Shown here in pieces: positions 14,558 through 23,100 of a stretch of 23,582 nt of DNA. The notes beneath the pieces are model-generated. The model was not told the origin of the DNA, made no database searches, and saw only the letters and a list, made by a program, of their open reading frames with translations. How positions within the stretch are numbered: the first letter of the stretch is position 1; each line of letters starts with the position of its first letter. Both the position numbers and the translations under genes were made by a program. The stretch is from RGIG8700 sp964568815 (GTDB lineage Bacteria > Bacillota > Clostridia > RGIG6154): assembly GCA_964568815.1 (NCBI GenBank), contig CAZMRY010000018.1, forward strand, positions 1-23,582, given 5' to 3'.

Positions 14558-15346
14558 ATGAAAAAATTATTATGTTTAGCTTTAGTGGCTGTTATGATGC
14601 TTTCATTTGCAGCTTGCGGCTCAAAGACAGCTTCAGACCTTGACTACATCAAAGAAAACGGTAAAATGGTTATTGGTTACACAGTTTATGCACCAATGAA
14701 CTACACAGATGACAATGGCAACTTCACAGGATTTGACACAGAACTCGCTATTGCAGTTTGTGAAAAATTAGGTGTTGAACCTGAATTCGTTGAAATTGAC
14801 TGGGACGCAAAAGAAATCGAACTTAATTCTAAAAATATCGACTGTATCTGGAATGGTTTCACAATTACAGAAGAAAGAAAAGAAAACATTTCTTTTACAA
14901 AGCCTTACATAGAAAACAAGCAGGTTGTTGTAATCAGAAAAGCTGATGCAGAGAAATACACAGATGCAGCTTCACTTGCAGATGCAAAATTAGTTGCTGA
15001 AATTTCTTCAGCAGGCGAAAGTGCAATCGCAGATGATGAAAACCTTGCAAAAGCTAATTACACAGCAGTTGCAAAACAGACAGATGCTCTTATGGAAGTT
15101 AAAGCAGGTACAGCAGATGCTGCAGTTCTTGATGTAACACTTGCAAACGCTATGACCGGCGAAGGCACAGGTTATGCAGATCTCCAGCTTGTTGAAGGTC
15201 TTGACCTTTCAGTTGAATTCTACGGTGTAGGCTTCAGAAAAGACGGAAACACAGCAGCTGAAGTTGACAAAATCTTTGACGAACTTATTGCAGATGGTAC
15301 AATGGAAGCACTCGGTGCTAAATATCAGGTTAATGTTTGCAAATAA
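14558..15346 (+). CDS. polar amino acid ABC transporter substrate-binding lipoprotein
   Basis: A 262-residue family-3 solute-binding protein anchored outside the membrane. The signal peptide MKKLLCLALVAVMMLSFAACG ends in a lipobox with the lipidated Cys at residue 20. KMVIGYTVYAPMNYTDDNGNFTGFDTELAIAV is the typical start of the family, DCIWNGFTITEERKENISFTKPYIE is the ligand-lobe signature, and GVGFRKDG is near the end. Length is normal. It is followed by a terminator and then its permease and ATPase, an arrangement that gives excess binding protein. The specific amino acid cannot be told. Confidence 0.93.
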   Translation: MKKLLCLALVAVMMLSFAACGSKTASDLDYIKENGKMVIGYTVYAPMNYTDDNGNFTGFDTELAIAVCEKLGVEPEFVEIDWDAKEIELNSKNIDCIWNGFTITEERKENISFTKPYIENKQVVVIRKADAEKYTDAASLADAKLVAEISSAGESAIADDENLAKANYTAVAKQTDALMEVKAGTADAAVLDVTLANAMTGEGTGYADLQLVEGLDLSVEFYGVGFRKDGNTAAEVDKIFDELIADGTMEALGAKYQVNVCK

Positions 15347-15360
15347 TTTAAATTAAACAA

Positions 15361-15392
15361 CAAAAACTAAGGCTGAAAAGCCTTAGTTTTTG
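15361..15392 (+). terminator. intra-operon terminator after the binding-protein gene
   Basis: A 13-bp stem AAAAACTAAGGCT/AGCCTTAGTTTTT with loop GAAA and its own T run, 15 nt beyond the binding-protein stop and 23 nt before the permease ATG. No new promoter is visible after it, so permease and ATPase probably depend on readthrough. Confidence 0.78.
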
Positions 15393-15414
15393 TGTGTCTT
15401 TTGAAAGGTGTTTT

Positions 15415-16062
15415 ATGGATTTAATTACAGTAACAATGGGCCTTTTTGAGGGTTTCAGGTTCAATCTTATAATTTTTGCGGTAACACTTGCTGCCGCACT
15501 TCCCCTTGGGCTTATTCTTTCATTTGGCTCTATGAGCAAAATAGCGCCAATTAAATGGCTTGTAAAAACCTTCATATGGGTTATAAGAGGAACTCCCCTT
15601 ATGCTTCAGATTATGCTTGTTTTCTTCGGCCCGGGACTTTTATGGAATGGCGAAAGTCTTTCAAGACTTAATGCCGCCCTTATCGCTTTTGTTGTAAATT
15701 ATGCTGCATATTTTTCAGAAATTTTCAGAGGCGGTATTGAGAGTATTCCTAAAGGACAGTACGAAGCAGGACAGGTTCTTGGTATGACAACCTCACAGAT
15801 TTTCTTTAAGGTTGTACTTTTTCAGGTGGTAAAAAGAATTGTTCCGCCAATGTTCAATGAAATTATCACACTTGTCAAAGATACATCCCTCGCAAGAATT
15901 ATTTCTGTTGTTGAAATAACAAGAGTTGCACAAAATTATATAACATCCAAAGCCCTTATATGGCCATTATTCTATTCAGGAATTTTCTATCTCATTTTCT
16001 GCGGACTTCTTACAATCCTTGCAGGTAAGATAGAGAAAAAGCTTAACTATTATAAGGGGTGA
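15415..16062 (+). CDS. amino acid ABC transporter permease (HisM/GlnP type)
   Basis: A 215-residue integral membrane protein with about five transmembrane segments. RGTPLMLQ and the cytoplasmic EAA loop EAGQVLGMTTSQIFFKVVLFQVVKRIVPP, which contacts the ATPase, define the polar amino acid permease family. I use ATG 15415, preceded by AAAGGTG; an in-frame GTG at 15394 lies inside the terminator tail. Its stop is 5 nt before the ATPase ATG. A single permease gene suggests a homodimer. Confidence 0.92.
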   Translation: MDLITVTMGLFEGFRFNLIIFAVTLAAALPLGLILSFGSMSKIAPIKWLVKTFIWVIRGTPLMLQIMLVFFGPGLLWNGESLSRLNAALIAFVVNYAAYFSEIFRGGIESIPKGQYEAGQVLGMTTSQIFFKVVLFQVVKRIVPPMFNEIITLVKDTSLARIISVVEITRVAQNYITSKALIWPLFYSGIFYLIFCGLLTILAGKIEKKLNYYKG

Positions 16063-16067
16063 GTACT

Positions 16068-16850
16068 ATGGCAATACTTGAAATAAACAATCTTAAAAAA
16101 AGCTTCGGCAAAACTGAGGTTTTAAAGAACATAAGCTTTTCAATGGAAAAGGGTGAAGCTGTTTCAATAATTGGCTCATCAGGAAGCGGAAAAACAACCT
16201 TTTTAAGATGTATAAACTTTCTTGAAAAGGCTGACAGCGGACAGATTATCTTAAACGGAAACGAAATATTCAACGGTGAAAATCAGCATACAATGTCACC
16301 TTCTGAGCTTCGGAAAAATCAGCTTAATTTTGGCTTTGTTTTTCAGCAGTTCAATCTTTTTCCACAGTATAATGTTCTTGAAAATGTAACCTTAGCACCA
16401 AAACTTCTTGCAAAAGAAAGACCGGACTTTAAAACAAACAAAAAAGCTATTTTAAAAGAAATAGAAGGAAAAGCTCTTGAGCTTTTAGATAAAGCAGGGC
16501 TTAGTGAAAAGGTAAACAACTACCCATGTGAGCTTTCAGGCGGCCAGCAACAGCGAGTTGCCATTGTTCGTGCACTTGCATTAAACCCTGAGATTATGCT
16601 CTTTGACGAGCCAACCTCAGCCCTTGACCCTGAGCTTACAAACGAGGTTTTAAACATCATAAGAGACCTTGTAGACAGAGATACAACAATGATTATTGTA
16701 ACCCACGAAATGAATTTTGCAAAAAATGTCTCAGACAGAGTTATCTTTATGGACGACGGTTATATTGTTGAAGAAGGCTCACCTGAAGAAATTTTCACAA
16801 ACCCTAAAAGCGAAAGACTTAAAGAATTCTTAAGTAATACTAAAATATAA
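16068..16850 (+). CDS. amino acid ABC transporter ATPase
   Basis: A 260-residue cytosolic ATPase that powers the importer. Walker A GSSGSGKTT is near residue 36, the Q-loop VFQQFNLFPQYN near 90, the signature LSGGQQQRVAIVRAL near 151, Walker B IMLFDEPTSALDPE near 172 and the switch histidine VTHEM near 207. All catalytic residues are intact. The start at 16068 (MAILE) is preceded by AAGGGGTGAG, which overlaps the permease stop. Confidence 0.95.
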   Translation: MAILEINNLKKSFGKTEVLKNISFSMEKGEAVSIIGSSGSGKTTFLRCINFLEKADSGQIILNGNEIFNGENQHTMSPSELRKNQLNFGFVFQQFNLFPQYNVLENVTLAPKLLAKERPDFKTNKKAILKEIEGKALELLDKAGLSEKVNNYPCELSGGQQQRVAIVRALALNPEIMLFDEPTSALDPELTNEVLNIIRDLVDRDTTMIIVTHEMNFAKNVSDRVIFMDDGYIVEEGSPEEIFTNPKSERLKEFLSNTKI

Positions 16851-16882
16851 AAAAATCCCGAACTTTCATTCGGGATTTTTTT
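16850..16882. terminator. shared convergent terminator
   Basis: ATCCCGAA-CTTTCA-TTCGGGAT flanked by A and T runs. It begins at the ATPase stop and ends in the stop codon of the convergent binding-protein gene, so one hairpin serves both operons. Confidence 0.82.
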
Positions 16883-18083
16883 AGTAATATCTGCTGTTTA
16901 TTCGTTTCTTTATCGCATTTATGGTTGCTAGTACAAAAAGAACTGCAACAATACCTCCTGCAAAAATGTACACCCACGCACCTACTGAATTTTCAATTTT
17001 AAGCTCTTCCCAAAGGCTGTTCATATACCCAAGCATTTCAGGAGATAAATTCTCGTAATAACTTGCGTTTATGCCCTCTTTGGGGTAGAGAATTTCAATA
17101 GCATCAGGATGCACCTCTGTCATGTACTCAATATATTCTTCGTTATCTTTAACAAGAACATTAGGTGATGCATAGTATACATATTCGGCATTTGCAACTG
17201 AAATCTGTTCTGTAAGGCAGAAATTTATATACTGTTCTGCCAACTCCTTATTTCTTGTGCTTTTTGGAATACACATTGCGTCTACGAAAATATTGGTCTG
17301 ACTTTTTGGGTATGTTACAGCTAAACTGTCGTTATCCTCATACATTGAAAGAAAGTCACCAACATAATAAGGAGCAATAGCCGCAGAGCCGTTTTTCATT
17401 TTATTGAAAATTTCGTCCATAACATAGCTCTGAACATAAGGTTTTTGTTCCTTAAGGAGTTCTTTTGCCTCATTCCATTCCTCTTTATTATAGCTGTTAA
17501 CATCATAACCCTTATAATAAAGAGCTGTGCCGAAAGCATCTCTAGGGTTGTTGAACTGGAGTATTTTGCCTTTGTATTTTTCATTCCAGAGGCAGTCCCA
17601 ATCTGTAATTTCTCCCTCTACCATATCTGTATTATAGATAATTCCAACATATCCGCAGAAATATGGCACACTGTATTCGCTTTTTGGGTCATAATAAGCA
17701 TTTTTATACTGCTCATCAATATATTTGTAGTTTGGTATATTTTCAAAATCAAGCTTTAAAAGCATATCCTCTTTAATCATTCTTGCAATCATATAGTCAG
17801 ATGGTATTACAACATCATAGCTTGTTGCTCCGCTTGAAAGCTTGTTATACATATCCTCATTGCTTGCATAGGTGGTGTAATTAATCTTTACCTTCTGCCC
17901 GAAGGTGTTGTAATAATACTTTTCAAACTCTTCATTAACATTAACAGAACCTTCAGAACCGTCTGAAATATATTCACCCCAGTTATACACATTTAAAACA
18001 AGGGTTTCATCTTTACTTCCGCAACCTGTAAAGCAGGTTAAAGCAAGAAGAAGTGCAAAAATGAGTGCTGTTACTTTTTTCAT
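16881..18083 (-). CDS. potD: spermidine/putrescine ABC transporter substrate-binding protein with C-terminal membrane anchor
   Basis: A 400-residue polyamine-binding protein. A signal peptide ends in the lipobox LTCFTGC (Cys 21). LNVYNWGEYI, then SNEDMYNKLSSGATSYDVVIPSDYMI, IYNTDMVEGEITDWDCLW and PRDAFGTALYY are PotD-type features, and the aromatic residues that line the polyamine site appear present. It is longer than the usual 350: residues 366-388 (AWVYIFAGGIVAVLFVLATINAI) form a transmembrane helix followed by KKR, a stop-transfer pattern. The protein would therefore be anchored at both ends, which is unusual. It overlaps potC by 4 nt and is last in potABCD. Confidence 0.9.
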   Translation of the reverse strand: MKKVTALIFALLLALTCFTGCGSKDETLVLNVYNWGEYISDGSEGSVNVNEEFEKYYYNTFGQKVKINYTTYASNEDMYNKLSSGATSYDVVIPSDYMIARMIKEDMLLKLDFENIPNYKYIDEQYKNAYYDPKSEYSVPYFCGYVGIIYNTDMVEGEITDWDCLWNEKYKGKILQFNNPRDAFGTALYYKGYDVNSYNKEEWNEAKELLKEQKPYVQSYVMDEIFNKMKNGSAAIAPYYVGDFLSMYEDNDSLAVTYPKSQTNIFVDAMCIPKSTRNKELAEQYINFCLTEQISVANAEYVYYASPNVLVKDNEEYIEYMTEVHPDAIEILYPKEGINASYYENLSPEMLGYMNSLWEELKIENSVGAWVYIFAGGIVAVLFVLATINAIKKRINSRYY

Positions 18084-18883
18084 CTTTTTGCCTCCTCTTT
18101 CTGACCTTTGTTTTCTGCTATATTTGACAAAATAAGCAGTACAAGAACTGCACCTATCATAAGAGCAGAAAGTGCGTATATGTCAGGCTTAACTTCTTTT
18201 TTGGTCATAGAATATATTAAAAGCGGCAAGGTCTGAAAATCATTTCCTGTTGTGAAATAGCTTATAACAAAGTCATCAAGCGATAATGTAAACGCCATAA
18301 TAAAGCCTGAAAGGATACCTGGCATTATGTTTGGAAGTTCAACCTTAAAAAATGCCTGAAGAGGTGTACAGCCAAGGTCCATTGCTGCCTCTGTGAGAGA
18401 TTTGTTGTAGCTTAAAACTCTCGGTCTTACCGAAAGAATAACATAGGGCAGGCAAAAGGTTATGTGTGCAATTAAAATTGTATGAAAGCCGAGTTTTTCT
18501 TCTGCTCCTATCATACCGCCCACAAACACAAACAAAAGCATCATTGAAATACCTGTTACAATTTCAGGATTCATCATAGGAATATTTGTTACAGATAAAA
18601 TCGAGCCTTTAACTGCCTTGCTTCTCATTTTTTCTATTCCCACAACTGCCGCTGTACCGATTACTGTTGAAATAATCGCTGTTGATATTGCAAGAATAAG
18701 AGTGTTTTTAAGCGCTGTAAAGGTTTCAGGACTTGAGAAAAGCTCTCTGTACCAGTAAAGTGACGGTCCTGAAAAAGCACCTGTGTTTCCTGTGCTGTTA
18801 AAGGAGAAAAGCACAAGAACAATAATAGGAATATATAAAATCAGGAAAACAAGAAAGGTATAGATTTTTGAAATTGTTTTCAT
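18080..18883 (-). CDS. potC: spermidine/putrescine ABC transporter permease
   Basis: A 267-residue inner permease with about six transmembrane helices. The start TISKIYTFLVFLILYIPIIVLVLFSFN is typical of PotC. The EAA loop is EAAMDLGCTPLQAFFKVELPNIMPGI, followed by SLDDFVISYFTTG. The ATG overlaps the potB stop (TAATG), with AAAGGAG inside the end of potB, so the two are coupled. Works with PotB as a heterodimer. Confidence 0.94.
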   Translation of the reverse strand: MKTISKIYTFLVFLILYIPIIVLVLFSFNSTGNTGAFSGPSLYWYRELFSSPETFTALKNTLILAISTAIISTVIGTAAVVGIEKMRSKAVKGSILSVTNIPMMNPEIVTGISMMLLFVFVGGMIGAEEKLGFHTILIAHITFCLPYVILSVRPRVLSYNKSLTEAAMDLGCTPLQAFFKVELPNIMPGILSGFIMAFTLSLDDFVISYFTTGNDFQTLPLLIYSMTKKEVKPDIYALSALMIGAVLVLLILSNIAENKGQKEEAKR

Positions 18884-19701
18884 TATCTCTCGCTCCTTTC
18901 TTCCCCTGAGAATTTACTCATTACAAACAAAGACAGAAGCACAAGTAACATCATAACAAGAGATATGGCAGCACCAACATTATAAGTTGAAACGTTCTGG
19001 AACTGTCTTTCAATAGTGTCACCTAAAAGCTCAAATGTTCCTCCGCCAAGCTTCTGAGAAATGTAAAATGTGCTTATGCATGGCACAAAAACCATAGTAA
19101 CCCCTGAAATAATACCTGATTTTGAAAGGGGCAGAACGATTTTTGTCATAGTTTTAAGAGGACTGCATCCAAGGTCTGATGCCGCCTCTAAAAGAGAATT
19201 GTCTATTTTTGAAACAACTGTATAAATAGGCATAACCATATAAGGGAAAAAGTCATATGCCATACCAAAAATAACCGCTCCCTTTGTGCCAATCATACGG
19301 AAAGTATTTAAATCCAGACTTCTTAAAAATGTGTTAATCATACCTCCGTCGTCCATAATTGCCATCATTGAATATGTTCTTATAAGAAGATTTGTCCACA
19401 TCGGAAGCATTAAAAGCATAATATAAGCTTTCTGTTTCTTCGGGCTTGACCTTGCTATTAAGTACGCAAGAGGATAGCCGATTATAAAACAGAAAAATGT
19501 GGCAATAACAGAAAGGCTTACCGAAAGAGCAAATGTTTCGGTATGCTCTGAAAGTGCATAAATATTATCGAGGGTAAATTCACCTTCACCGTTTGTAAAA
19601 GCAAAATATACCACAAATATAAGGGGCAGAATTATAAACAGCACCGACCATAAAATGTGAGGAAGTGCAACCCCCTTACCCGATTTAAACAAATTTCTCA
19701 T
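18883..19701 (-). CDS. potB: spermidine/putrescine ABC transporter permease
   Basis: A 272-residue permease with about six membrane segments. LLMLPMWTNLLIRTYSMMAIM and the EAA loop EAASDLGCSPLKTMTKIVLPLSKSGI are PotB-type, and the order after potA is standard. The ATG lies 2 nt past the potA stop. Confidence 0.94.
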   Translation of the reverse strand: MRNLFKSGKGVALPHILWSVLFIILPLIFVVYFAFTNGEGEFTLDNIYALSEHTETFALSVSLSVIATFFCFIIGYPLAYLIARSSPKKQKAYIMLLMLPMWTNLLIRTYSMMAIMDDGGMINTFLRSLDLNTFRMIGTKGAVIFGMAYDFFPYMVMPIYTVVSKIDNSLLEAASDLGCSPLKTMTKIVLPLSKSGIISGVTMVFVPCISTFYISQKLGGGTFELLGDTIERQFQNVSTYNVGAAISLVMMLLVLLSLFVMSKFSGEERSER

Positions 19702-19703
19702 TC

Positions 19704-20816
19704 TTATTCCTCTTCGTCTACAATAGAAAGTTCTTCAATTTCGTCACTGAAAGTTGAGTAGTCACCAAACTGACCTGAATACTCAGATTTCTTCATAATA
19801 TGAATTGCATCAGGCTCAATAAAAAGACCGATTTTTTCGTTTTCTGCAACATAGTCTGTTGTCTGAATCATCCATTTAAAGCCACCGATATCAACAATGA
19901 TTTCCCAGTGAACACCTTTAAATGTAACAGATGTAACTACACCTGTAAGCATACCCTTTTCAACTTCAACAACATCAACATCTTCAGGTCTTACAACAAC
20001 ATCAACAGCCTCGTTCTTGCCAAAGCCTTTGTCAACGCAGTCAAATGTATGACCTGAGAATTTAACCTTGAAGTCTTCAAGCATAACACCGTCTACAATA
20101 TTACTTTCACCGATAAAATCTGCAACAAAAGCATTTTCAGGCTCGTTGTAAATATCAGTTGGTGTGCCTATCTGCTGAATTTTTCCGTCTGCCATAACCA
20201 CAACTACATCAGACATAGAAAGAGCCTCTTCCTGGTCGTGTGTAACATATATAAATGTAATGCCTGTCTGCTGTTGAATTTTTTTCAGTTCGTTCTGCAT
20301 ATCTTTTCTGAGCTTTAAGTCAAGTGCACCCAAAGGCTCGTCAAGAAGAAGCACCTTTGGTTTTGCAATCAATGCTCTTGCAATTGCAACTCTCTGTTGC
20401 TGACCGCCTGAAAGAAGATTTACATTTTTTCTTTCAAAGCCCTTTAAGGCAACAAGCTCAAGCATTTCCTTAACCTTTACTGAAATTTCCTTGTTTGAAA
20501 GCTTCTGCAGTCTTAAAGAGAAGGCAACATTTTCATAAACATTAAGGTGGGGAAATAAAGCATACTTCTGAAAAACAGTATTAACATATCTCTGATAAGA
20601 AGGAATTTCGTTTATTCTTTTTCCCTCAAAGAACAAGTCACCTGTATCAGGCTGAGTAAAACCGCCAATCATTCTTAATGTTGTGGTTTTTCCGCATCCT
20701 GACGGTCCTAAAAGAGTTATAAACTGCTTATCGTATATGTCAAGGCTTACATTGTCAAGTACGGTTTCACCGTCAAACTCCTTTGTTATGTTTTTCAGTT
20801 CGATTATTTTATTCAT
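19704..20816 (-). CDS. potA: spermidine/putrescine ABC transporter ATPase
   Basis: A 370-residue ATPase with an N-terminal nucleotide-binding domain and a C-terminal TOBE-type regulatory domain. Walker A GPSGCGKTT is near residue 36, Q-loop VFQKYALFPHLNVYEN near 82, signature LLSGGQQQRVAIARAL near 136, Walker B VLLLDEPLGALDLKLR near 156 and switch VTHDQEEALSMSD near 192. NAFVADFIGESNIVDG begins the C-terminal part. The ATG has CAGGAGG five nt upstream. It opens the potABCD operon behind a long terminator-bearing leader; no XRE-type regulator gene is fused or adjacent. Confidence 0.95.
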   Translation of the reverse strand: MNKIIELKNITKEFDGETVLDNVSLDIYDKQFITLLGPSGCGKTTTLRMIGGFTQPDTGDLFFEGKRINEIPSYQRYVNTVFQKYALFPHLNVYENVAFSLRLQKLSNKEISVKVKEMLELVALKGFERKNVNLLSGGQQQRVAIARALIAKPKVLLLDEPLGALDLKLRKDMQNELKKIQQQTGITFIYVTHDQEEALSMSDVVVVMADGKIQQIGTPTDIYNEPENAFVADFIGESNIVDGVMLEDFKVKFSGHTFDCVDKGFGKNEAVDVVVRPEDVDVVEVEKGMLTGVVTSVTFKGVHWEIIVDIGGFKWMIQTTDYVAENEKIGLFIEPDAIHIMKKSEYSGQFGDYSTFSDEIEELSIVDEEE

Positions 20817-21083
20817 TTCTGCCTCCTGAATAATTAAAAAGACAAGTGATTTTCGTCACTTGTCCCAATAATCCTTATAAAAAAGCTTTCGGATAGGTTT
20901 CGAGAGTCTTACGCGTACTCTTATTGACCGTTTCACAAGTCGACGAAAAATCATCGTTTCGGTTATAAAGTAACCAACTTATAAAATTTGAGCTTTTAAC
21001 TCAATCAATATTCGGCGTCTGACCCGGCTGTCCGTTGCCTTGTCTGAAAAAATTCAGCGGTCGTATTTTGTCATTTAATTAAC
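20817..21083 (-). promoter_or_regulatory. riboswitch-like 5' leader of potABCD, class unknown
   Basis: About 265 nt from the likely transcription start to potA. Pairings visible on the minus strand: a long-range GACCG (21062-21058)/CGGTC (20930-20926) helix closing a multibranch domain; hairpins CTGAA-TTTT-TTCAG, TTGAG/CTCAA and CGATGA-TTTT-TCGTCG; a GGC...GCC element holding AACGGACAGCCGGGTCAGAC; and GAGT/ACTC further on. TCGTCGACTTGT (20946-20935) can pair with ACAAGTGACGA of the terminator 5' arm (20863-20853) with one bulged G, giving an antiterminator that also disrupts the TCGTCG hairpin. I recognise no T-box, SAM-I, lysine, glycine, guanidine, c-di-GMP or ZTP signature. Confidence 0.7.
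20834..20866 (-). terminator. intrinsic terminator in the potA leader
   Basis: On the minus strand GACAAGTGA-CGAAAA-TCACTTGTC followed by five T, ending about 17 nt before the potA ATG. Because it precedes the first gene, it can only act as an attenuator. An upstream segment can pair with its 5' arm. Confidence 0.85.
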
Positions 21084-21089
21084 ATTATG

Positions 21090-21118
21090 AGTATAACACA
21101 GTTTTTTCCTACTGTCAA
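21090..21118 (-). promoter_or_regulatory. potABCD promoter
   Basis: Minus strand TTGACA (21118-21113), 17-bp spacer, TATACT (21095-21090). The -35 box starts 3 nt after the MATE stop codon. The distance to potA leaves room for the whole leader. Confidence 0.82.
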
Positions 21119-21121
21119 CCG

Positions 21122-22471
21122 CTATATTAAAGCTTTAAACTTTGATTTAGCAAAAAACAAGTATAAAATTGCACAGCTCGCTATACAAAGACTCCATGTA
21201 ATTACATAGGAAATATAAATACTTTCAAGCGTTCCCACCGCCTTAAACACAGTGTATATCCATACGATTCTCACACCGCAACAGGTAATAAGGGAAATCA
21301 GCATTGTCTGGATTGCGTATCCGCAGGACTTAAGTGTTCCTGTGAAAACCTCCATAACTCCGCAAAGGAAATAGGGCAGACATAAATACATAAGTCTTAT
21401 TTTGGCAATTCCGATTGCCTCCTGTGAGTCGGGGCAGTATAAAGATGCAAGAGGTCCTCCGAATATATTTACCAAAGCACCTAAAACAACGCCTACTGCA
21501 ATAACAAGAAGCCCTGCCTCTATAATAACCTTGTCAAGTCTTTTAAACTGTCTTGCTCCCACATTCTGTCCTGCAACGGTTGTTGCGGCAACAGAAAAAG
21601 CATTCATTGCAATATATACAAATGCCTCAATATTAGCTGCAGCGGCATTCCCTGCAACAACAACAGAACCAAAGCTGTTTATTGAAGACTGAATTATAAT
21701 GTTTGAAAGGGAGAATACCATACTCTGTATTCCCGACGGAATACCCACACTTAAAATTCTTTTTAATATGGTATAGCTTGGTGTAATATTTTTAACATCA
21801 AGCTTGTAAATCTCTTTGCTTTTTATCATATCCCTCACAATCATACCTGCCGCAAGGTACTGTGAAAGAGCTGTTGCAAGACCAACGCCTGCCGCTCCCA
21901 TATGAAACTGTATTACAAAAATAAGGTTTAAGACAACATTGGCAATTCCCGCCGCCGTAAGATAAATAAGAGGTCTTTTGGTTTCACCGTTAGCTCTTAA
22001 AATGGCCGCAGAGAAGTTGTAAACCATCGCTCCGGGAACACCTGCAAAATACATCCTGAAATATACGACTGCCTCATTTATAACATCCTTTGGCGTATCC
22101 ATTAAAGACAAAAACGGTCTTGCCAGAAACATACCAAGAAGGGTGCATATAAATCCGCAGGCAAGTGCAGTTAAAAGAGCTGTGTCAACGGTCTTTTTAA
22201 CCATTTCTCTGTTTTGTCCGCCTATAAAGATAGCCGCAACAACATTTGCACCAACCGAAAGACCTATTGCAAGTCCTATAATAAGATTAATAAGCGAGCC
22301 TGTTGCTCCCACTGCCGCTAATGATTTTTCACCTGCAAATCTACCTACAACAATAAGGTCGGCAGCATTGAAAAGTGTCTGCAAAACACCTGTTATAATA
22401 AGAGGAATAACAAATATTATAAAGTTTTTAAGCATATGACCTTTTGTAAAATCTATTGTCCCCGTCTTCAT
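21122..22471 (-). CDS. MATE family efflux transporter
   Basis: A 449-residue membrane protein with about twelve transmembrane helices in two related halves. The N-terminal MLKNFIIFVIPLIITGVLQTLFNAADLIVVGRFAGEKSLAAVGATG is the classic MATE start, and the second half repeats it with GIPSGIQSMVFSLSNIIIQSSINSFG near residue 245. It would export cationic compounds or metabolites in exchange for Na+ or H+; the substrate is unknown. GAGGTGAGG precedes the ATG and a promoter lies inside the end of the flavodoxin gene. No terminator separates it from the potABCD promoter, so readthrough is possible. Confidence 0.93.
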   Translation of the reverse strand: MKTGTIDFTKGHMLKNFIIFVIPLIITGVLQTLFNAADLIVVGRFAGEKSLAAVGATGSLINLIIGLAIGLSVGANVVAAIFIGGQNREMVKKTVDTALLTALACGFICTLLGMFLARPFLSLMDTPKDVINEAVVYFRMYFAGVPGAMVYNFSAAILRANGETKRPLIYLTAAGIANVVLNLIFVIQFHMGAAGVGLATALSQYLAAGMIVRDMIKSKEIYKLDVKNITPSYTILKRILSVGIPSGIQSMVFSLSNIIIQSSINSFGSVVVAGNAAAANIEAFVYIAMNAFSVAATTVAGQNVGARQFKRLDKVIIEAGLLVIAVGVVLGALVNIFGGPLASLYCPDSQEAIGIAKIRLMYLCLPYFLCGVMEVFTGTLKSCGYAIQTMLISLITCCGVRIVWIYTVFKAVGTLESIYISYVITWSLCIASCAILYLFFAKSKFKALI

Positions 22472-22488
22472 ATCCTCACCTCAAAGCT

Positions 22489-22516
22489 ATTATACACCTT
22501 TTGAATTAATTTTCAA
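22489..22516 (-). promoter_or_regulatory. promoter of the MATE gene within the end of the flavodoxin gene
   Basis: Minus strand TTGAAA (22516-22511), 16-bp spacer, TATAAT (22494-22489), about 17 bp upstream of the MATE ATG. Confidence 0.55.
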
Positions 22517-23051
22517 GCTCTTTTGTAACTTTTATATACTCTGTAAGTTCAACAATCTGCCCCTTGTCTGAAAAATCACCGTCCGCGTCGCAAAGGTCAA
22601 CTAAAAGCTTTTCCATATCTGTTGGATTTTCCTTACTGCTCATTATTTTCTTAAGTGTTTTAAGAGCAGTTCTGTGTACTAAGCTTAACTCTGAAACCAC
22701 CATTTTCCCAAGGAAATTAAAAACCCTGATATTTTCAGGTACCCCCTGTTTAAAGTTCTTTTCAATAACCATTTTATCGTAGTAATCTCTGCAATCAAGA
22801 GGTGTTATACCTGTTGAAAAAACTGCAATTTTCTTATCTTTAAGGCTTTCAATGTTCTTTGTAATAAGGCTTACGCCGTTAATTACCTCTGCATAAAGAC
22901 CTCCGCCATAGATAATATTATCATATTTTACTAAATCTTCTGCTTTAATATCCTTTGCATCAAAACACTCACACCCAAGTTCATCTGCAATCCTCTTTGC
23001 ATACTGCCTTGTTGAGCCATACTTTGATTTATAAATTACAATACTGTTCAT
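22506..23051 (-). CDS. flavodoxin-domain protein (Flavodoxin_5 / HemG-like)
   Basis: A 181-residue cytosolic FMN-binding protein. The phosphate-binding loop KSKYGSTRQYAKRIADEL is at residues 8-25. YDNIIYGGGLYAEVINGV and IAVFSTGITP are the next cofactor-contact regions, as in the Flavodoxin_5 group that includes HemG. Clostridial members of this type often lack a known role and need not be protoporphyrinogen oxidases; no heme genes are nearby. AGGAGGGG precedes the ATG. Confidence 0.85.
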   Translation of the reverse strand: MNSIVIYKSKYGSTRQYAKRIADELGCECFDAKDIKAEDLVKYDNIIYGGGLYAEVINGVSLITKNIESLKDKKIAVFSTGITPLDCRDYYDKMVIEKNFKQGVPENIRVFNFLGKMVVSELSLVHRTALKTLKKIMSSKENPTDMEKLLVDLCDADGDFSDKGQIVELTEYIKVTKELEN

Positions 23052-23100
23052 AAAACCCCTCCTGCTTTATACTATGCCTGAAATAAGATTAAAAACCTCA

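Noticed and set aside
20817..21083. T-box or SAM-I leader in front of potA
   Set aside because: No GGGTGGNACCGCG antiterminator box, no AGTA specifier loops and no SAM-I core such as the GATGAAACC segment.
21040..21085. Leader-peptide attenuation (tiny frame MTKYDR in the potA leader)
   Set aside because: No ribosome site in front of the ATG and no run of regulatory codons.
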